From positions 1-64,000 of the forward strand of contig CAJKBQ010000008.1 of assembly GCA_905198155.1 (NCBI GenBank): DNA of 64,000 nucleotides, written 5' to 3'. Below the pieces are notes generated by a model. It was not told where the DNA came from. It did not search any database and saw only the letters and a list, made by a program, of their open reading frames with translations. The first letter of the stretch is position 1. Every line of letters starts with the position of its first letter. The stretch is from an uncultured Eubacteriales bacterium. Lineage in GTDB: Bacteria; Bacillota; Clostridia; Oscillospirales; Acutalibacteraceae. Shown piece by piece: positions 25,337-33,348 of this stretch. The position numbers were made by a program, and so were the translations under genes.

Positions 25337-27433
25337 ATGCGATTTTCAAAAGCGGTGGTCAAATACCGCATCCCGATTCTGGTTCTGGCGCTGGTGCTGA
25401 TGATTCCGTCGGTGCTGGGGATGCTGGGGACCCGAATCAACTACGATATGCTCGACTATCTGCCGGGCGATATGGATACCGTCATCGGCCAGGACGCGCT
25501 GATGGAGGACTTTGGCAAAGGCGCGTTCTCGCTGATTATCGTGGAAGATATGCCGGATAAAGACGTCGCCGCGCTGTGCGACAAGCTGAAAACGGTCGAT
25601 CACGTGGAAAGCGTGGTGTGGTATTCCACGCTGGCCGACGTGACCATCCCGAAGGAGCTGCTGCCGGACAAAATATACAGCGCGTTCAACACCGACCACT
25701 CCACCATGATGGCCGTGTTCTTTGACAGTGCCACTTCCGCCGATGTCACGATGGACGCCATCCGCGAGATTCGCGCCATCGCCGGGAAGCAATGCTTCGT
25801 GTCCGGGATGTCGGCGCTCGTCACCGACCTGAAAGACCTGTGCGAGGCCGAAGAGCCGATTTATGTGGGGTTGGCAGTGCTGTTCGCGTGTTTGGCGATG
25901 CTGCTCCTGCTGGACGGCTGGCTGGTACCGTTCGTGTTCCTGGCGTCCATCGGGATGATGATCGTCCTGAACCTGGGCACCAACTACTTTTTCGGCGAAG
26001 TGTCGTACATCACAAAGGCGCTGTCCGCCGTGCTGCAATTGGCCGTCACGATGGACTACTCCATCTTCCTGTGGCACAGCTACAACGAAGCGCGGGCGCA
26101 GACGGACGACCGCAACGAAGCCATGGCCACCGCGATTCACGACACGCTCACCAGCGTGATCGGCAGCTCCATCACCACCGTGGCCGGGTTTGCCGCGCTG
26201 TGCTTCATGACGTTCACGCTCGGCCGCGACTTGGGGCTGGTGATGGCCAAAGGCGTGATCTTCGGCGTGCTCGGCTGCGTGACGGTGCTGCCGTCGATGA
26301 TTTTGCTGCTCGACAAGCCGCTGCAAAAAACGAAGCACCGGTCGCTGATCCCGAACATGAACAAGTTCGCCAAAGGGATCGTCAAAGTGTTCCCGGTGTT
26401 CCTGGTGGTGTTCGCGATGCTGGTCACGCCGGCGCTGTACGGCTACCGCAAAACGAACGACGAAGTGTACTACGACATGGGCCAGTGCCTGCCGGAGGAC
26501 ATGGAATATGTGATTGCGAATTCCAAACTGTCCGAAGAATTTGACGTCGCCTCCACGCACATGGTGCTGGTGGACGCGTCGCTGCCGACCGGCTCGGTGC
26601 GGAAGATGATCGATGAGATGGACGCGGTGCCGGGCGTGAAATACACGCTGGGGCTGGAATCGGTCGTGGGGTCGCTGGTGCCGGAGGAAGTCCTGCCGGA
26701 CAGTGTGCGGTCGATTTTGAAAAGCGACAAGTGGGAGCTGCTGCTGATTAACTCGTCGTACAAAGTGGCGAGCGACGACGTCAACGATCAGATCGACGCG
26801 CTGAACGCCATCCTGAAAAAGTATGATCCCAACGGAATGCTGATCGGCGAAGCGCCGTGCATGAAGGACATGATCGAAACGACCGACCGCGACTTCCAGG
26901 TGGTCAACGCGGTGTCGATTGTGGCAATCTTCCTGATTATTGCGCTGGTGGAAAAGAGCATTTCGCTGCCGTTCATTCTGATTGCAGTGATCGAGCTGGC
27001 CATTTTCATCAACCTGGGGCTGCCGCATTACCTGGGTCAGTCGCTGCCGTTTATTGCGCCGATTTGCATCAGCACAATTCAGCTGGGCGCGACGGTGGAC
27101 TACGCCATCCTGATGACGACGCGGTACAAAACGGAACGCATCGCCGGGCAGTCGAAGCGCGACGCCGTCCGGATTGCGCTGGGGACGTCGATCCCGTCGA
27201 TTCTGGTATCCGGTCTGGGGCTGTTCGCCGCAACGTTCGGCGTAGCGGTCTATTCCGATATCGATATCATCAGCGCAATGTGCAATTTGATGGCACGCGG
27301 CGCCGTCGTCAGCATGCTGTGCGTGATCTTCATCCTGCCGGCGATGCTGATGCTGTGCGATAAGCTGATCTGCGCCACCACATGGGGGATGCGCGGGATC
27401 GGCAAACGGCCGGCCGCGTCGGCGCAGTCGTAA
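25337..27433 (+). CDS. MMPL/RND-superfamily exporter
   Basis: 698 residues with 12 predicted membrane helices in two repeats. Each repeat has one helix, a large extracytoplasmic domain, then five helices. The MMPL/SSD signature appears in both halves (LQLAVTMDYSIFLWHSYNEAR and IQLGATVDYAILMTTRYKTER, each with the Asp-Tyr proton-relay pair). Such proteins export lipids or small hydrophobic molecules. ATG at 25337 is preferred over TTG at 25328 because AAAGGA is 12 bases upstream and would be only 3 bases from the TTG. It is followed 26 bases later by a secreted coiled-coil protein, likely its partner. Confidence 0.9.
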   Translation: MRFSKAVVKYRIPILVLALVLMIPSVLGMLGTRINYDMLDYLPGDMDTVIGQDALMEDFGKGAFSLIIVEDMPDKDVAALCDKLKTVDHVESVVWYSTLADVTIPKELLPDKIYSAFNTDHSTMMAVFFDSATSADVTMDAIREIRAIAGKQCFVSGMSALVTDLKDLCEAEEPIYVGLAVLFACLAMLLLLDGWLVPFVFLASIGMMIVLNLGTNYFFGEVSYITKALSAVLQLAVTMDYSIFLWHSYNEARAQTDDRNEAMATAIHDTLTSVIGSSITTVAGFAALCFMTFTLGRDLGLVMAKGVIFGVLGCVTVLPSMILLLDKPLQKTKHRSLIPNMNKFAKGIVKVFPVFLVVFAMLVTPALYGYRKTNDEVYYDMGQCLPEDMEYVIANSKLSEEFDVASTHMVLVDASLPTGSVRKMIDEMDAVPGVKYTLGLESVVGSLVPEEVLPDSVRSILKSDKWELLLINSSYKVASDDVNDQIDALNAILKKYDPNGMLIGEAPCMKDMIETTDRDFQVVNAVSIVAIFLIIALVEKSISLPFILIAVIELAIFINLGLPHYLGQSLPFIAPICISTIQLGATVDYAILMTTRYKTERIAGQSKRDAVRIALGTSIPSILVSGLGLFAATFGVAVYSDIDIISAMCNLMARGAVVSMLCVIFILPAMLMLCDKLICATTWGMRGIGKRPAASAQS

Positions 27434-27459
27434 ATGAAGCGAAGCAATGGAGGAGCTTG

Positions 27460-29862
27460 ATGGATATGAAACAGAAATTTGCAAAACCGCTGGCGGTGCT
27501 GCTGAGCGCCGGGCTGATTGCCGGGAGCGTGGGGGCAACGGTATATGCCGCCAACAGCACGCAGGCCGAGCAGACGCCGACCGCGTCCGCATCGACCGCG
27601 CCGACCGAAACCGCGCCGTGCAAAGACGAAACCGTCTATGTGCTGGCCGGAGCCGACGGCAGCGTGCAGAAAATCATCGTCAGCGACTGGATTAAAAACC
27701 AGCTGGGCAGCGATTCGCTGACCGACACCGGGACGCTGACCAACGTGGAAACCACCAAAGGCGACGCGACCTACACGATGAACGGCGATTCGATGCGCGT
27801 GTGGAACGCGCAGGGCGGCGACGTGTACTGCAAAGGCACGGTGGAGCAGGAACTGCCGGTGTCGATGAAAGTGTCGTACCGGCTGGACGGCAAGGCGATC
27901 TCCGCCGAAGAGCTGGCCGGGCAGAGCGGGCACGTCACCATCCGGTACGAATACACCAACAATCAGTACGAAACCGTTCAGATCGACGGGCAATCGACGC
28001 GCATCGCCGTCCCGTTCGCAATGTTGACCGGGATGCTGCTGGACAACGACGTGTTCACCAATGTGGAAGTGTCCAACGGCCGGCTGATTAACGACGGCAG
28101 CCGCACCATCGTCGCCGGGCTGGCGTTCCCCGGCTTGCAGGACGACCTAGCACTGGACCGCGACACGCTGGAACTGCCGGACTTTGTAGAGATTTCGGCG
28201 GATGTGCAGCACTTTGAGATGATGAACACCGTCACCGTCGCGACGAATGAACTGTTCAACAAGCTGGACACCGATTCCATCGATTCGCTCGACGATCTGA
28301 CCGATCAGCTCGGCGAATTGACCGACGGGATGAACGCACTGCTCGACGGGTCGTCGCAGCTGTACGACGGGCTGAACACGCTGCTGGACAAATCCGGCGA
28401 ATTGATCGACGGGATCAACCAGCTGGCCGACGGCGCGGCGACGCTCAAATCCGGGACGGCCGACCTCAAATCCGGCGCGGCGTCGCTGCTGGACGGGACG
28501 AAAAAGCTCAGCGGCGGCCTGAACGAGCTGGCCGCGAACAACGATTCGCTCAACGCCGGGGCGAAAAAGGTGTTCGAAACGTTGCTGGATACGGCGAATA
28601 CGCAGCTGGCGGCAGCCGGACTGACCATTCCGGCACTGACGATTGAAAATTACGCCAAGACGCTGGATGCGGTGATCGCGTCGCTGGATCCGGATCATGT
28701 GGCCGAGCAGGCGCAGGCGATTGCCCGCGAAAAAGTGACGGCGGCCGTGGAGGCCAAGTGCGGCGACATCACTGCGGCCGTGACGGCGGCGGTTCGGGCA
28801 CAGGTGGAAGCCGAGGCAAAGCCCCAGGTGCAAGCGGCGGTCACGCAGCAGGTGCAGGCGGAAGTGCAGGAAGGCGTGGAAGCGCAGCGCAGCACGATCG
28901 AAGCGCAGGTCACGGCGGCAGTGCGTCAGCAGGTGGAAGCCGAGGTCGCGCAGAACCGGGATCAGATCGAATCGGGTGTGCTTGCGTCGATGGGCATGAC
29001 CAAAAAACAGTACGATGCGGCTGTGGCGGCCGGGCAGATTTCGGAAGCGCAGCAGGCGCAGGTGACGGCGGCCGTGGATGCGCAGATTGCGCAGCTGGTG
29101 GACGCGCAGATGGCGTCCGACACGGTGCAGGCGACCATCGCGTCGCAGACCGATGCGCAGATTGCGGCGGCTGTCGCAGAAAAAATGGCGTCCGATGAGA
29201 TCCAGGCGACGATTGCTTCGACGACGGAGGCACAGCTGAAAATCGTGGTCGATCAGAAAATGGCGACGGACGAAATTCAGGCGACCATCGCGGAAAAGAC
29301 CGACGAACAGGCTGCGCTGCTGATTGAGCAGAATATGCAGAGCAAAGAAGTGCAGGATCAGATCACCGAAGCGCTGAAAAAAGCGCAGTCCGGTGCGGCC
29401 GATATCAGTGCGCTGAAAGCCTCGCTCAACGAGTACAACACGTTCTACACCGGCCTGTACGCCTACACGGCCGGGGTGGCCGAGGCGAACGACGGTGCGT
29501 CGCAGCTGCTGACCGGCGCTGGCGCGCTGAGCACGGGCGCCAATCAGCTGGACAGCGGCGCACAGCAGCTGTACAACGGGCTGCTGTCGCTCAAATCCAA
29601 TGCGCCGGCGCTGGTGGACGGCGTGACGCAGCTGCGGGACGGCGCGATGCAGCTGTCCGACGGGCTGCGGGAATTCAACGAACGCGGTGTCCAAAAACTG
29701 GTGGATGCGGTGGACGGCGACCTGAACGGGCTGCTGACGCGCGTGCGCGCGACGGCCGATGTGTCGAAAAATTACCGCTCGTTCTCCGGCCTGACGGACG
29801 GGATGGACGGCGCGGTGCGGTTCATCTACCGGACGGATGCGATTGAAGCCAAAACGGAATAA
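27460..29862 (+). CDS. Large secreted coiled-coil protein with YhgE/Pip-like heptads and 25-residue repeats
   Basis: 800 residues with signal peptide (KPLAVLLSAGLIAGSVGATVYAANS). A globular part (about 50-270) is followed by a YhgE/Pip-type block in which LxDGxxxLxxG heptads recur (LLDGSSQLYDGL, ELIDGINQLADG, TLKSGTADLKSG). A long Ala/Gln/Val coiled coil then contains four tandem units of 25 residues with core MASDxxQATIA (nucleotides 29086-29385). A second heptad block (GASQLLTGAGAL) closes the protein. It has no C-terminal membrane helices, unlike true YhgE. GGAGGA precedes the ATG; an ATG two codons later is possible. Likely an extracytoplasmic partner of the MMPL exporter. Confidence 0.7.
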   Translation: MDMKQKFAKPLAVLLSAGLIAGSVGATVYAANSTQAEQTPTASASTAPTETAPCKDETVYVLAGADGSVQKIIVSDWIKNQLGSDSLTDTGTLTNVETTKGDATYTMNGDSMRVWNAQGGDVYCKGTVEQELPVSMKVSYRLDGKAISAEELAGQSGHVTIRYEYTNNQYETVQIDGQSTRIAVPFAMLTGMLLDNDVFTNVEVSNGRLINDGSRTIVAGLAFPGLQDDLALDRDTLELPDFVEISADVQHFEMMNTVTVATNELFNKLDTDSIDSLDDLTDQLGELTDGMNALLDGSSQLYDGLNTLLDKSGELIDGINQLADGAATLKSGTADLKSGAASLLDGTKKLSGGLNELAANNDSLNAGAKKVFETLLDTANTQLAAAGLTIPALTIENYAKTLDAVIASLDPDHVAEQAQAIAREKVTAAVEAKCGDITAAVTAAVRAQVEAEAKPQVQAAVTQQVQAEVQEGVEAQRSTIEAQVTAAVRQQVEAEVAQNRDQIESGVLASMGMTKKQYDAAVAAGQISEAQQAQVTAAVDAQIAQLVDAQMASDTVQATIASQTDAQIAAAVAEKMASDEIQATIASTTEAQLKIVVDQKMATDEIQATIAEKTDEQAALLIEQNMQSKEVQDQITEALKKAQSGAADISALKASLNEYNTFYTGLYAYTAGVAEANDGASQLLTGAGALSTGANQLDSGAQQLYNGLLSLKSNAPALVDGVTQLRDGAMQLSDGLREFNERGVQKLVDAVDGDLNGLLTRVRATADVSKNYRSFSGLTDGMDGAVRFIYRTDAIEAKTE
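29086..29385 (+). repeat. Four tandem 75-base coding repeats
   Basis: Units begin at 29086, 29161, 29236 and 29311. Each encodes 25 residues with conserved M-A-S/T-D-x-x-Q-A-T-I-A; the last is diverged. They lie in frame inside the secreted coiled-coil gene. Confidence 0.75.
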
Positions 29863-29906
29863 AACAGGCAAAATCGAGACAAAACAGGCGTAAAATGATG
29901 CAAATC

Positions 29907-29947
29907 AGTGATTCCGGCGGAGCGTATCCGCCGGAATCATTTTTTGC
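29907..29947 (+). terminator. Terminator of the MMPL operon
   Basis: Perfect 12-base stem GATTCCGGCGGA/TCCGCCGGAATC (29910-29921, 29927-29938), then ATTTTTT. Confidence 0.9.
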
Positions 29948-29956
29948 GCGTTTTGG

Positions 29957-29985
29957 TTGATTTTTGCGGGAAAATGCAGTATAAT
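29957..29985 (+). promoter_or_regulatory. Promoter of the O-acetyltransferase gene
   Basis: TTGATT (29957-29962), 17 bases, TATAAT (29980-29985). Confidence 0.75.
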
Positions 29986-30025
29986 AGACGAAAATTACAC
30001 GATGCAAAAAGGAGCATTTTCCCCC

Positions 30026-30661
30026 ATGAGCCTGATGATGAAAAATATGCACACCGGCGGGCTGTATCTGCCGGACGATCCAAAACTGGCAGACGAACAG
30101 CTGCGGTGCCTGGATCGCCTGTACGACTTCAACCAAACCCGCCCCACCGAGCAGGCAAAGCGCACGGCGATGCTGCGCGAAATGTTTGCCGAGATCGGCG
30201 ACGGGTGCTACATTGAGCCGCCGTTCCACGCCAATTGGGGCGGGAAATTTGTGCATTTTGGCAAAAATATTTACGCCAATTTTAACCTGACGATGGTAGA
30301 CGACACCGACATCTATGTGGGCGACTACACGATGTTCGGGCCGAACGTCACCGTGGCGGTAGCGGGGCACCCCATCCTGCCGGAGCTGCGCGAACAGGCG
30401 TACCAGTACAACGCGGTCGTTCGAATTGGACGATGCTGTTGGATTGGGGCGGGAGCGGTAATTTTGCCCGGTGTTACCATTGGAGACAATACGGTGGTCG
30501 GCGCAGGGAGCATCGTGACTAGGGATTTACCGGCGAATGTGGTTGCAGTTGGGAATCCGTGCCGCGTGCTGCGGTCGATCGATGCGCGCGACCGGGACGT
30601 GTATTTCCGCGGAATGCCGATCGATTGGGACGAAATTGCGGCCGCAAAAGGCGCGGAATGA
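30026..30661 (+). CDS. Maltose/galactoside O-acetyltransferase-like (LacA/Maa family)
   Basis: 211 residues. N-terminal Mac domain (YDFNQTRPTEQAKRTAMLREMF) and a left-handed beta-helix of hexapeptide repeats (IGRCCWIGAGAVILPGVTIGDNTVVGAGSIVTRDLP). The catalytic His lies in VAGHPI (about 116). It transfers acetyl from acetyl-CoA to a sugar hydroxyl, perhaps to dispose of non-metabolised sugars. The ATG at 30026 follows AAAGGAG; methionines at codons 4 and 5 are alternatives. Own promoter, single gene. Confidence 0.93.
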   Translation: MSLMMKNMHTGGLYLPDDPKLADEQLRCLDRLYDFNQTRPTEQAKRTAMLREMFAEIGDGCYIEPPFHANWGGKFVHFGKNIYANFNLTMVDDTDIYVGDYTMFGPNVTVAVAGHPILPELREQAYQYNAVVRIGRCCWIGAGAVILPGVTIGDNTVVGAGSIVTRDLPANVVAVGNPCRVLRSIDARDRDVYFRGMPIDWDEIAAAKGAE

Positions 30662-30767
30662 GCCGTTATTTTCGGATTTTGCATGGAAATCATGCGAAAA
30701 TTGCGCTTTTCTTCGGGCGCGGTTTGTGATATAATCAAAGGCAAATTCAGAATCGAGGCGAATCGTG

Positions 30768-31307
30768 ATGATTCATGTCAGTCAACCTGATACCGCCGCG
30801 CCGGAGATGTTCCGGACCCCGCTGCAAGCGCAGGTGTACCGCACCTTGGACGCGCTGGGCATCCCATTTTCGCGCGTGGACACCGACGAAGCCATCACCA
30901 TGGCGGACTGCGCCGCCATTGATGAAGGGCTGTCCGTGAAGGTGGTGAAAACGCTGTTCCTGTGCAATCGGCAGAAAACGGAATTTTATTTGTACATTAT
31001 GCCGGGAGATAAGCCGTTCCGATCGAAAGATTTCAGCGCCGGGCTGGGGATTTCGCGCGTGTCGTTCGCGCCGCCGGAGCTGCTGGACACGATGATGGGC
31101 GTGACGGTCGGCGCTGCGACTGTGTTTAGTTTGCTGCGGCCGGAGGCGCGCGACGTGCAGCTGGTGATGGATCCGGACGTGTTGGCCGAACCGTTTTACG
31201 GGTGCAGCGACGGGACGACGACCGGGTATATGAAGCTGCGGACGGCAGATGTGACGGAACGGTTGGTGCCGGCGACCGGGCATTCGGTGCAGATGTGCCG
31301 GATGTGA
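30768..31307 (+). CDS. YbaK/ProX-type aminoacyl-tRNA deacylase domain protein
   Basis: 179 residues of the YbaK/INS editing fold: VVKTLFLCNRQKTEFYLYIMPGDKPFRSKDF (with the conserved Lys of VVKTL near residue 61) and GVTVGAATVFSLL, which replaces the G-x-VTPLGL element of ProX. YbaK-fold proteins remove wrong amino acids from tRNA-Pro or tRNA-Cys. A second member lies at 52039-52521. The ATG at 30768 follows GAGG; a GTG one codon earlier is possible. A TATAAT at 30730-30735 is the likely -10. Confidence 0.8.
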   Translation: MIHVSQPDTAAPEMFRTPLQAQVYRTLDALGIPFSRVDTDEAITMADCAAIDEGLSVKVVKTLFLCNRQKTEFYLYIMPGDKPFRSKDFSAGLGISRVSFAPPELLDTMMGVTVGAATVFSLLRPEARDVQLVMDPDVLAEPFYGCSDGTTTGYMKLRTADVTERLVPATGHSVQMCRM

Positions 31308-31331
31308 GATTGTTCGCTGCGCCGCAGTTAT

Positions 31332-31508
31332 AGTGATATTGTTCGCGGGGCGAACAGTGATATTTTTGCTCCGCAAAAGTGATATTTTCCGCTGCGCGGA
31401 AAGTGATAGCAATATGATATTCGCATCCAACACTGCCGAAGGCAATATCACCCGGCGGAGCCGGATATCACTGCGAAGCAATAACACTCGCCGCAGGCGA
31501 ATATCACT
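31332..31508. repeat. Chain-of-hairpins repeat element
   Basis: Short perfect hairpins (GTTCGC/GCGAAC, TTTGC/GCAAA, TTCCGC/GCGGAA, TGCC/GGCA, CCGGC/GCCGG, TCGCC/GGCGA) are separated on the left by the spacer AGTGATATT (31332, 31356, 31378; variant at 31402) and on the right by its complement (A)ATATCAC(T) (31443-31451, 31465-31472, 31500-31508; variant near 31481). The left and right spacers can pair, so the whole element can fold into a ladder with side arms. No ORF. It fills the gap between the YbaK gene and its terminator. Confidence 0.75.
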
Positions 31509-31509
31509 G

Positions 31510-31541
31510 AAAAAAGCACTTGCATACGCAAGTGCTTTTTT
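31510..31541. terminator. Bidirectional terminator between the YbaK gene and tRNA-Tyr
   Basis: AAAAAAGCACTTGC, loop ATAC, then GCAAGTGCTTTTTT: a perfect stem flanked by A6 and T6, able to stop both convergent transcripts. Confidence 0.9.
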
Positions 31542-31542
31542 C

Positions 31543-31627
31543 TGGTGGGGAAAGGTGGATTCGAACCACCGAAGTCAGAGACAACAGATTTACAGTCTGC
31601 CCCCTTTGGCCACTCGGGAATTTCCCC
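31543..31627 (-). tRNA. tRNA-Tyr (anticodon GTA)
   Basis: The minus strand begins GGGGAAATTCCCGAGTGGCC and ends with encoded CCA. The anticodon stem-loop CAGA-CTGTAAA-TCTG gives GTA; a long variable arm makes it class II, as expected for bacterial tRNA-Tyr. The T arm has GGTTCGAATCC. Confidence 0.96.
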
Positions 31628-31668
31628 TTATTCATCAAGCGCACTGCATTTTTGCAGAACGCTTGATT

Positions 31669-31697
31669 ATTATACACCGTCCGGCGCGAAAAGTCAA
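31669..31697 (-). promoter_or_regulatory. Promoter of tRNA-Tyr
   Basis: Minus strand TTGACT (31692-31697), 17 bases, TATAAT (31669-31674). A small hairpin (CAAGCG/CGCTTG, 31636-31665) lies between promoter and tRNA. Confidence 0.85.
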
Positions 31698-31738
31698 GAG
31701 GTTTTTGCAAATTTTCGATTTTCTGCGCAAAAATCTCG

Positions 31739-32431
31739 TTATTCGCGCAGGCGGCCGTCTACCGTGACGGTGACGACCTGCCACGGGATGAATTTTCCGC
31801 TGGCTTGCAGCGCGGTGCGCGCCGCTTGTTCCAGCCCGCCGCAGCACGGGACTTCCATCCGGACAACGGTGACGCTTTGGATATTGTTGGAACGGATGAT
31901 TTCCGTCAGCTTTTCGGCGTAGTTCACGCCGTCCAGCTTGGGGCAGCCGATCAGCGTGATTTTGCCGCGCATGAACTGCGTGTGCATCTGCGCATAGGCG
32001 TACGCCGTGCAGTCCGCCGCGATCAGCAGTTTGGCGCCGTCAAAGTAGGGCGCGTTGACCGGCACCAGCCGAATCTGGCACGGCCATTGGCCCAGCTGCG
32101 ACGCGGCCGGTGCGGCCGGCGCGGGGGTATCGGCGGATTCGGGGTGCATCCGGCGCAGCTGATGGCCGGGACATCCGCCGTGCGGCCGGGATTGCGCGGC
32201 TTTGTGCGCTTGGACGGCGGCTTCGTCGTATGCGGCGGCTTCGCGCTCCACGAACGAGATCGCGCCGGTGGGGCAGGCGGGCAGGCAGTCGCCGAGGCCG
32301 TCGCAGTAGTCGTCGCGCATCAGTTTGGCTTTGCCGTTGACCATTGCGATGGCGCCTTCGTGGCATGCCGCCGCGCACGCGCCGCAGCCGTTGCATTTTT
32401 CTTCGTCGATGTGAATGATTTTCCGGATCAT
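31739..32431 (-). CDS. Ferredoxin-like 4Fe-4S protein
   Basis: 230 residues. Residues 13-24 (CNGCGACAAACH) make one 4Fe-4S site; a second motif, CDGLGDCLPACP (about 43-54), is the altered site seen in a clostridial family. A Pro/Ala linker follows, and then a C-terminal domain with CPKLDGVNYAEKL and CCGGLE, which may bind a further cluster. The family often sits near Crp/Fnr regulators and hybrid-cluster protein genes; here a Crp/Fnr gene is divergent, 134 bases away, but no hcp is present. Probably a redox or nitrosative-stress electron carrier; the function is inferred. Confidence 0.8.
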   Translation of the reverse strand: MIRKIIHIDEEKCNGCGACAAACHEGAIAMVNGKAKLMRDDYCDGLGDCLPACPTGAISFVEREAAAYDEAAVQAHKAAQSRPHGGCPGHQLRRMHPESADTPAPAAPAASQLGQWPCQIRLVPVNAPYFDGAKLLIAADCTAYAYAQMHTQFMRGKITLIGCPKLDGVNYAEKLTEIIRSNNIQSVTVVRMEVPCCGGLEQAARTALQASGKFIPWQVVTVTVDGRLRE

Positions 32432-32491
32432 GAAAAAATCGCCCTTTCTTTTATATTATATTAAAGTGTTTGGGTGGGTCGCAGCGCATAC

Positions 32492-32521
32492 TTGACTGCG
32501 ATGGGTTTATTATAGTATAAT
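32492..32521 (+). promoter_or_regulatory. Promoter of the Crp/Fnr gene
   Basis: TTGACT (32492-32497), 18 bases, TATAAT (32516-32521). Confidence 0.75.
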
Positions 32522-32536
32522 ACAGTCGAAAATTCG

Positions 32537-32550
32537 GTGGTTATAACCAC
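32537..32550. promoter_or_regulatory. Perfect 14-base palindrome, probable Crp/Fnr operator
   Basis: GTGGTTATAACCAC lies 15 bases after the -10 and just before the ribosome site of the Crp/Fnr gene. A site here would block transcription, so autorepression is likely. Confidence 0.55.
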
Positions 32551-32565
32551 GAAAGAAGGTTTTTG

Positions 32566-33201
32566 ATGTTGAAAGATTTTCCATTGCTGCGGGGACTGCC
32601 GGACGCAGAGGCGGATGCGATTGCGGGGGCGGCGCGGGTTCGGACGTACCGGCGGGGCGAGACGATTCTGCGGGCGGGGACGACGGTGCAGGCGATTGGC
32701 GCGGTGCTGCGCGGCCGGGTGCGGATTGAACGGGTGGACTGGTGGGGCAACCGGAGCATTTTGGGGACGGCGGCGGCCGGGCAGATTTTTGCGGAGTCGT
32801 ACGCGCTGTGTGGGGCGGCGATGCTGGTGGACGCGGTGTGCGCGGCGGACGCGGAGATCGCGATGCTCCCGATGGATGCGCTGCGGCGCAGCCCGGCGGT
32901 GCTGGAACGACTGCTGATTGCGGCGGCGCGCAAAAACCGGGCGCTGTCCGAGCGGATGTTCTGCACGGGGCCGAAAACCATCCGCGCGCGGGTGCAGACA
33001 TACCTCAGCGGGCAGGCTGCGGCGCACGGCGCGCTGGAATTCGAGATTCCGTTCGACCGGCAGGAGATGGCGGATTACCTGAATCTGGACCGGAGTGCGC
33101 TGTCCAAAGAGCTGGGACGGATGCGCGCGGACGGGCTGATCGCGTTCCGGAAAAACCGGTTCCGGCTGATGCGAACGGGCAATTTGGACGAAAAATTTTG
33201 A
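32566..33201 (+). CDS. Crp/Fnr-family transcriptional regulator
   Basis: 211 residues. N-terminal cyclic-nucleotide-binding fold (LPDAEADAIAGAARVRTYRRGETILRAGTTV) and C-terminal HTH_Crp with FDRQEMADYLNLDRSALSKELGRMRADGLI. It lacks the N-terminal cysteine group of oxygen-sensing FNR, so another ligand such as NO through haem, or none, is likely. ATG at 32566 after AAAGAAGG. Divergent from the ferredoxin-like gene, which is the best candidate target. Confidence 0.9.
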   Translation: MLKDFPLLRGLPDAEADAIAGAARVRTYRRGETILRAGTTVQAIGAVLRGRVRIERVDWWGNRSILGTAAAGQIFAESYALCGAAMLVDAVCAADAEIAMLPMDALRRSPAVLERLLIAAARKNRALSERMFCTGPKTIRARVQTYLSGQAAAHGALEFEIPFDRQEMADYLNLDRSALSKELGRMRADGLIAFRKNRFRLMRTGNLDEKF

Positions 33202-33252
33202 ATTGACCGTGAAGAAAGCACGAATCCCCCTCCGATCATACAATTTTCCCTC

Positions 33253-33281
33253 CTGACAAAGCAAAAAAGGTGTGCTATAAT
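33253..33281 (+). promoter_or_regulatory. Promoter of the first Lpl-type importer operon
   Basis: CTGACA (33253-33258), 17 bases, TATAAT (33276-33281). A leader hairpin CGGAGG/CCTCCG (33295-33319) follows. Confidence 0.75.
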
Positions 33282-33348
33282 TTAGTCACAGTTCCGGAGG
33301 GCACAAAACAACGCCTCCGAACCGCAAGTCACTAAGGGAGGAATTGCT

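Noticed and set aside
25346..27592. Open frame of 748 codons on the minus strand
   Set aside because: It is antisense to the MMPL gene, His/Arg/Gln-rich, without a ribosome site or domain; a by-product of GC-rich codon use.
29086..29385. Possible non-coding tandem repeat or CRISPR
   Set aside because: Period is exactly 75 bases, in frame, and encodes a coiled-coil repeat.
31332..31508. Possible CRISPR array
   Set aside because: The repeat is only 8-9 bases, it turns into its complement halfway, and the intervening units are self-complementary hairpins of unequal length; no cas genes are present.
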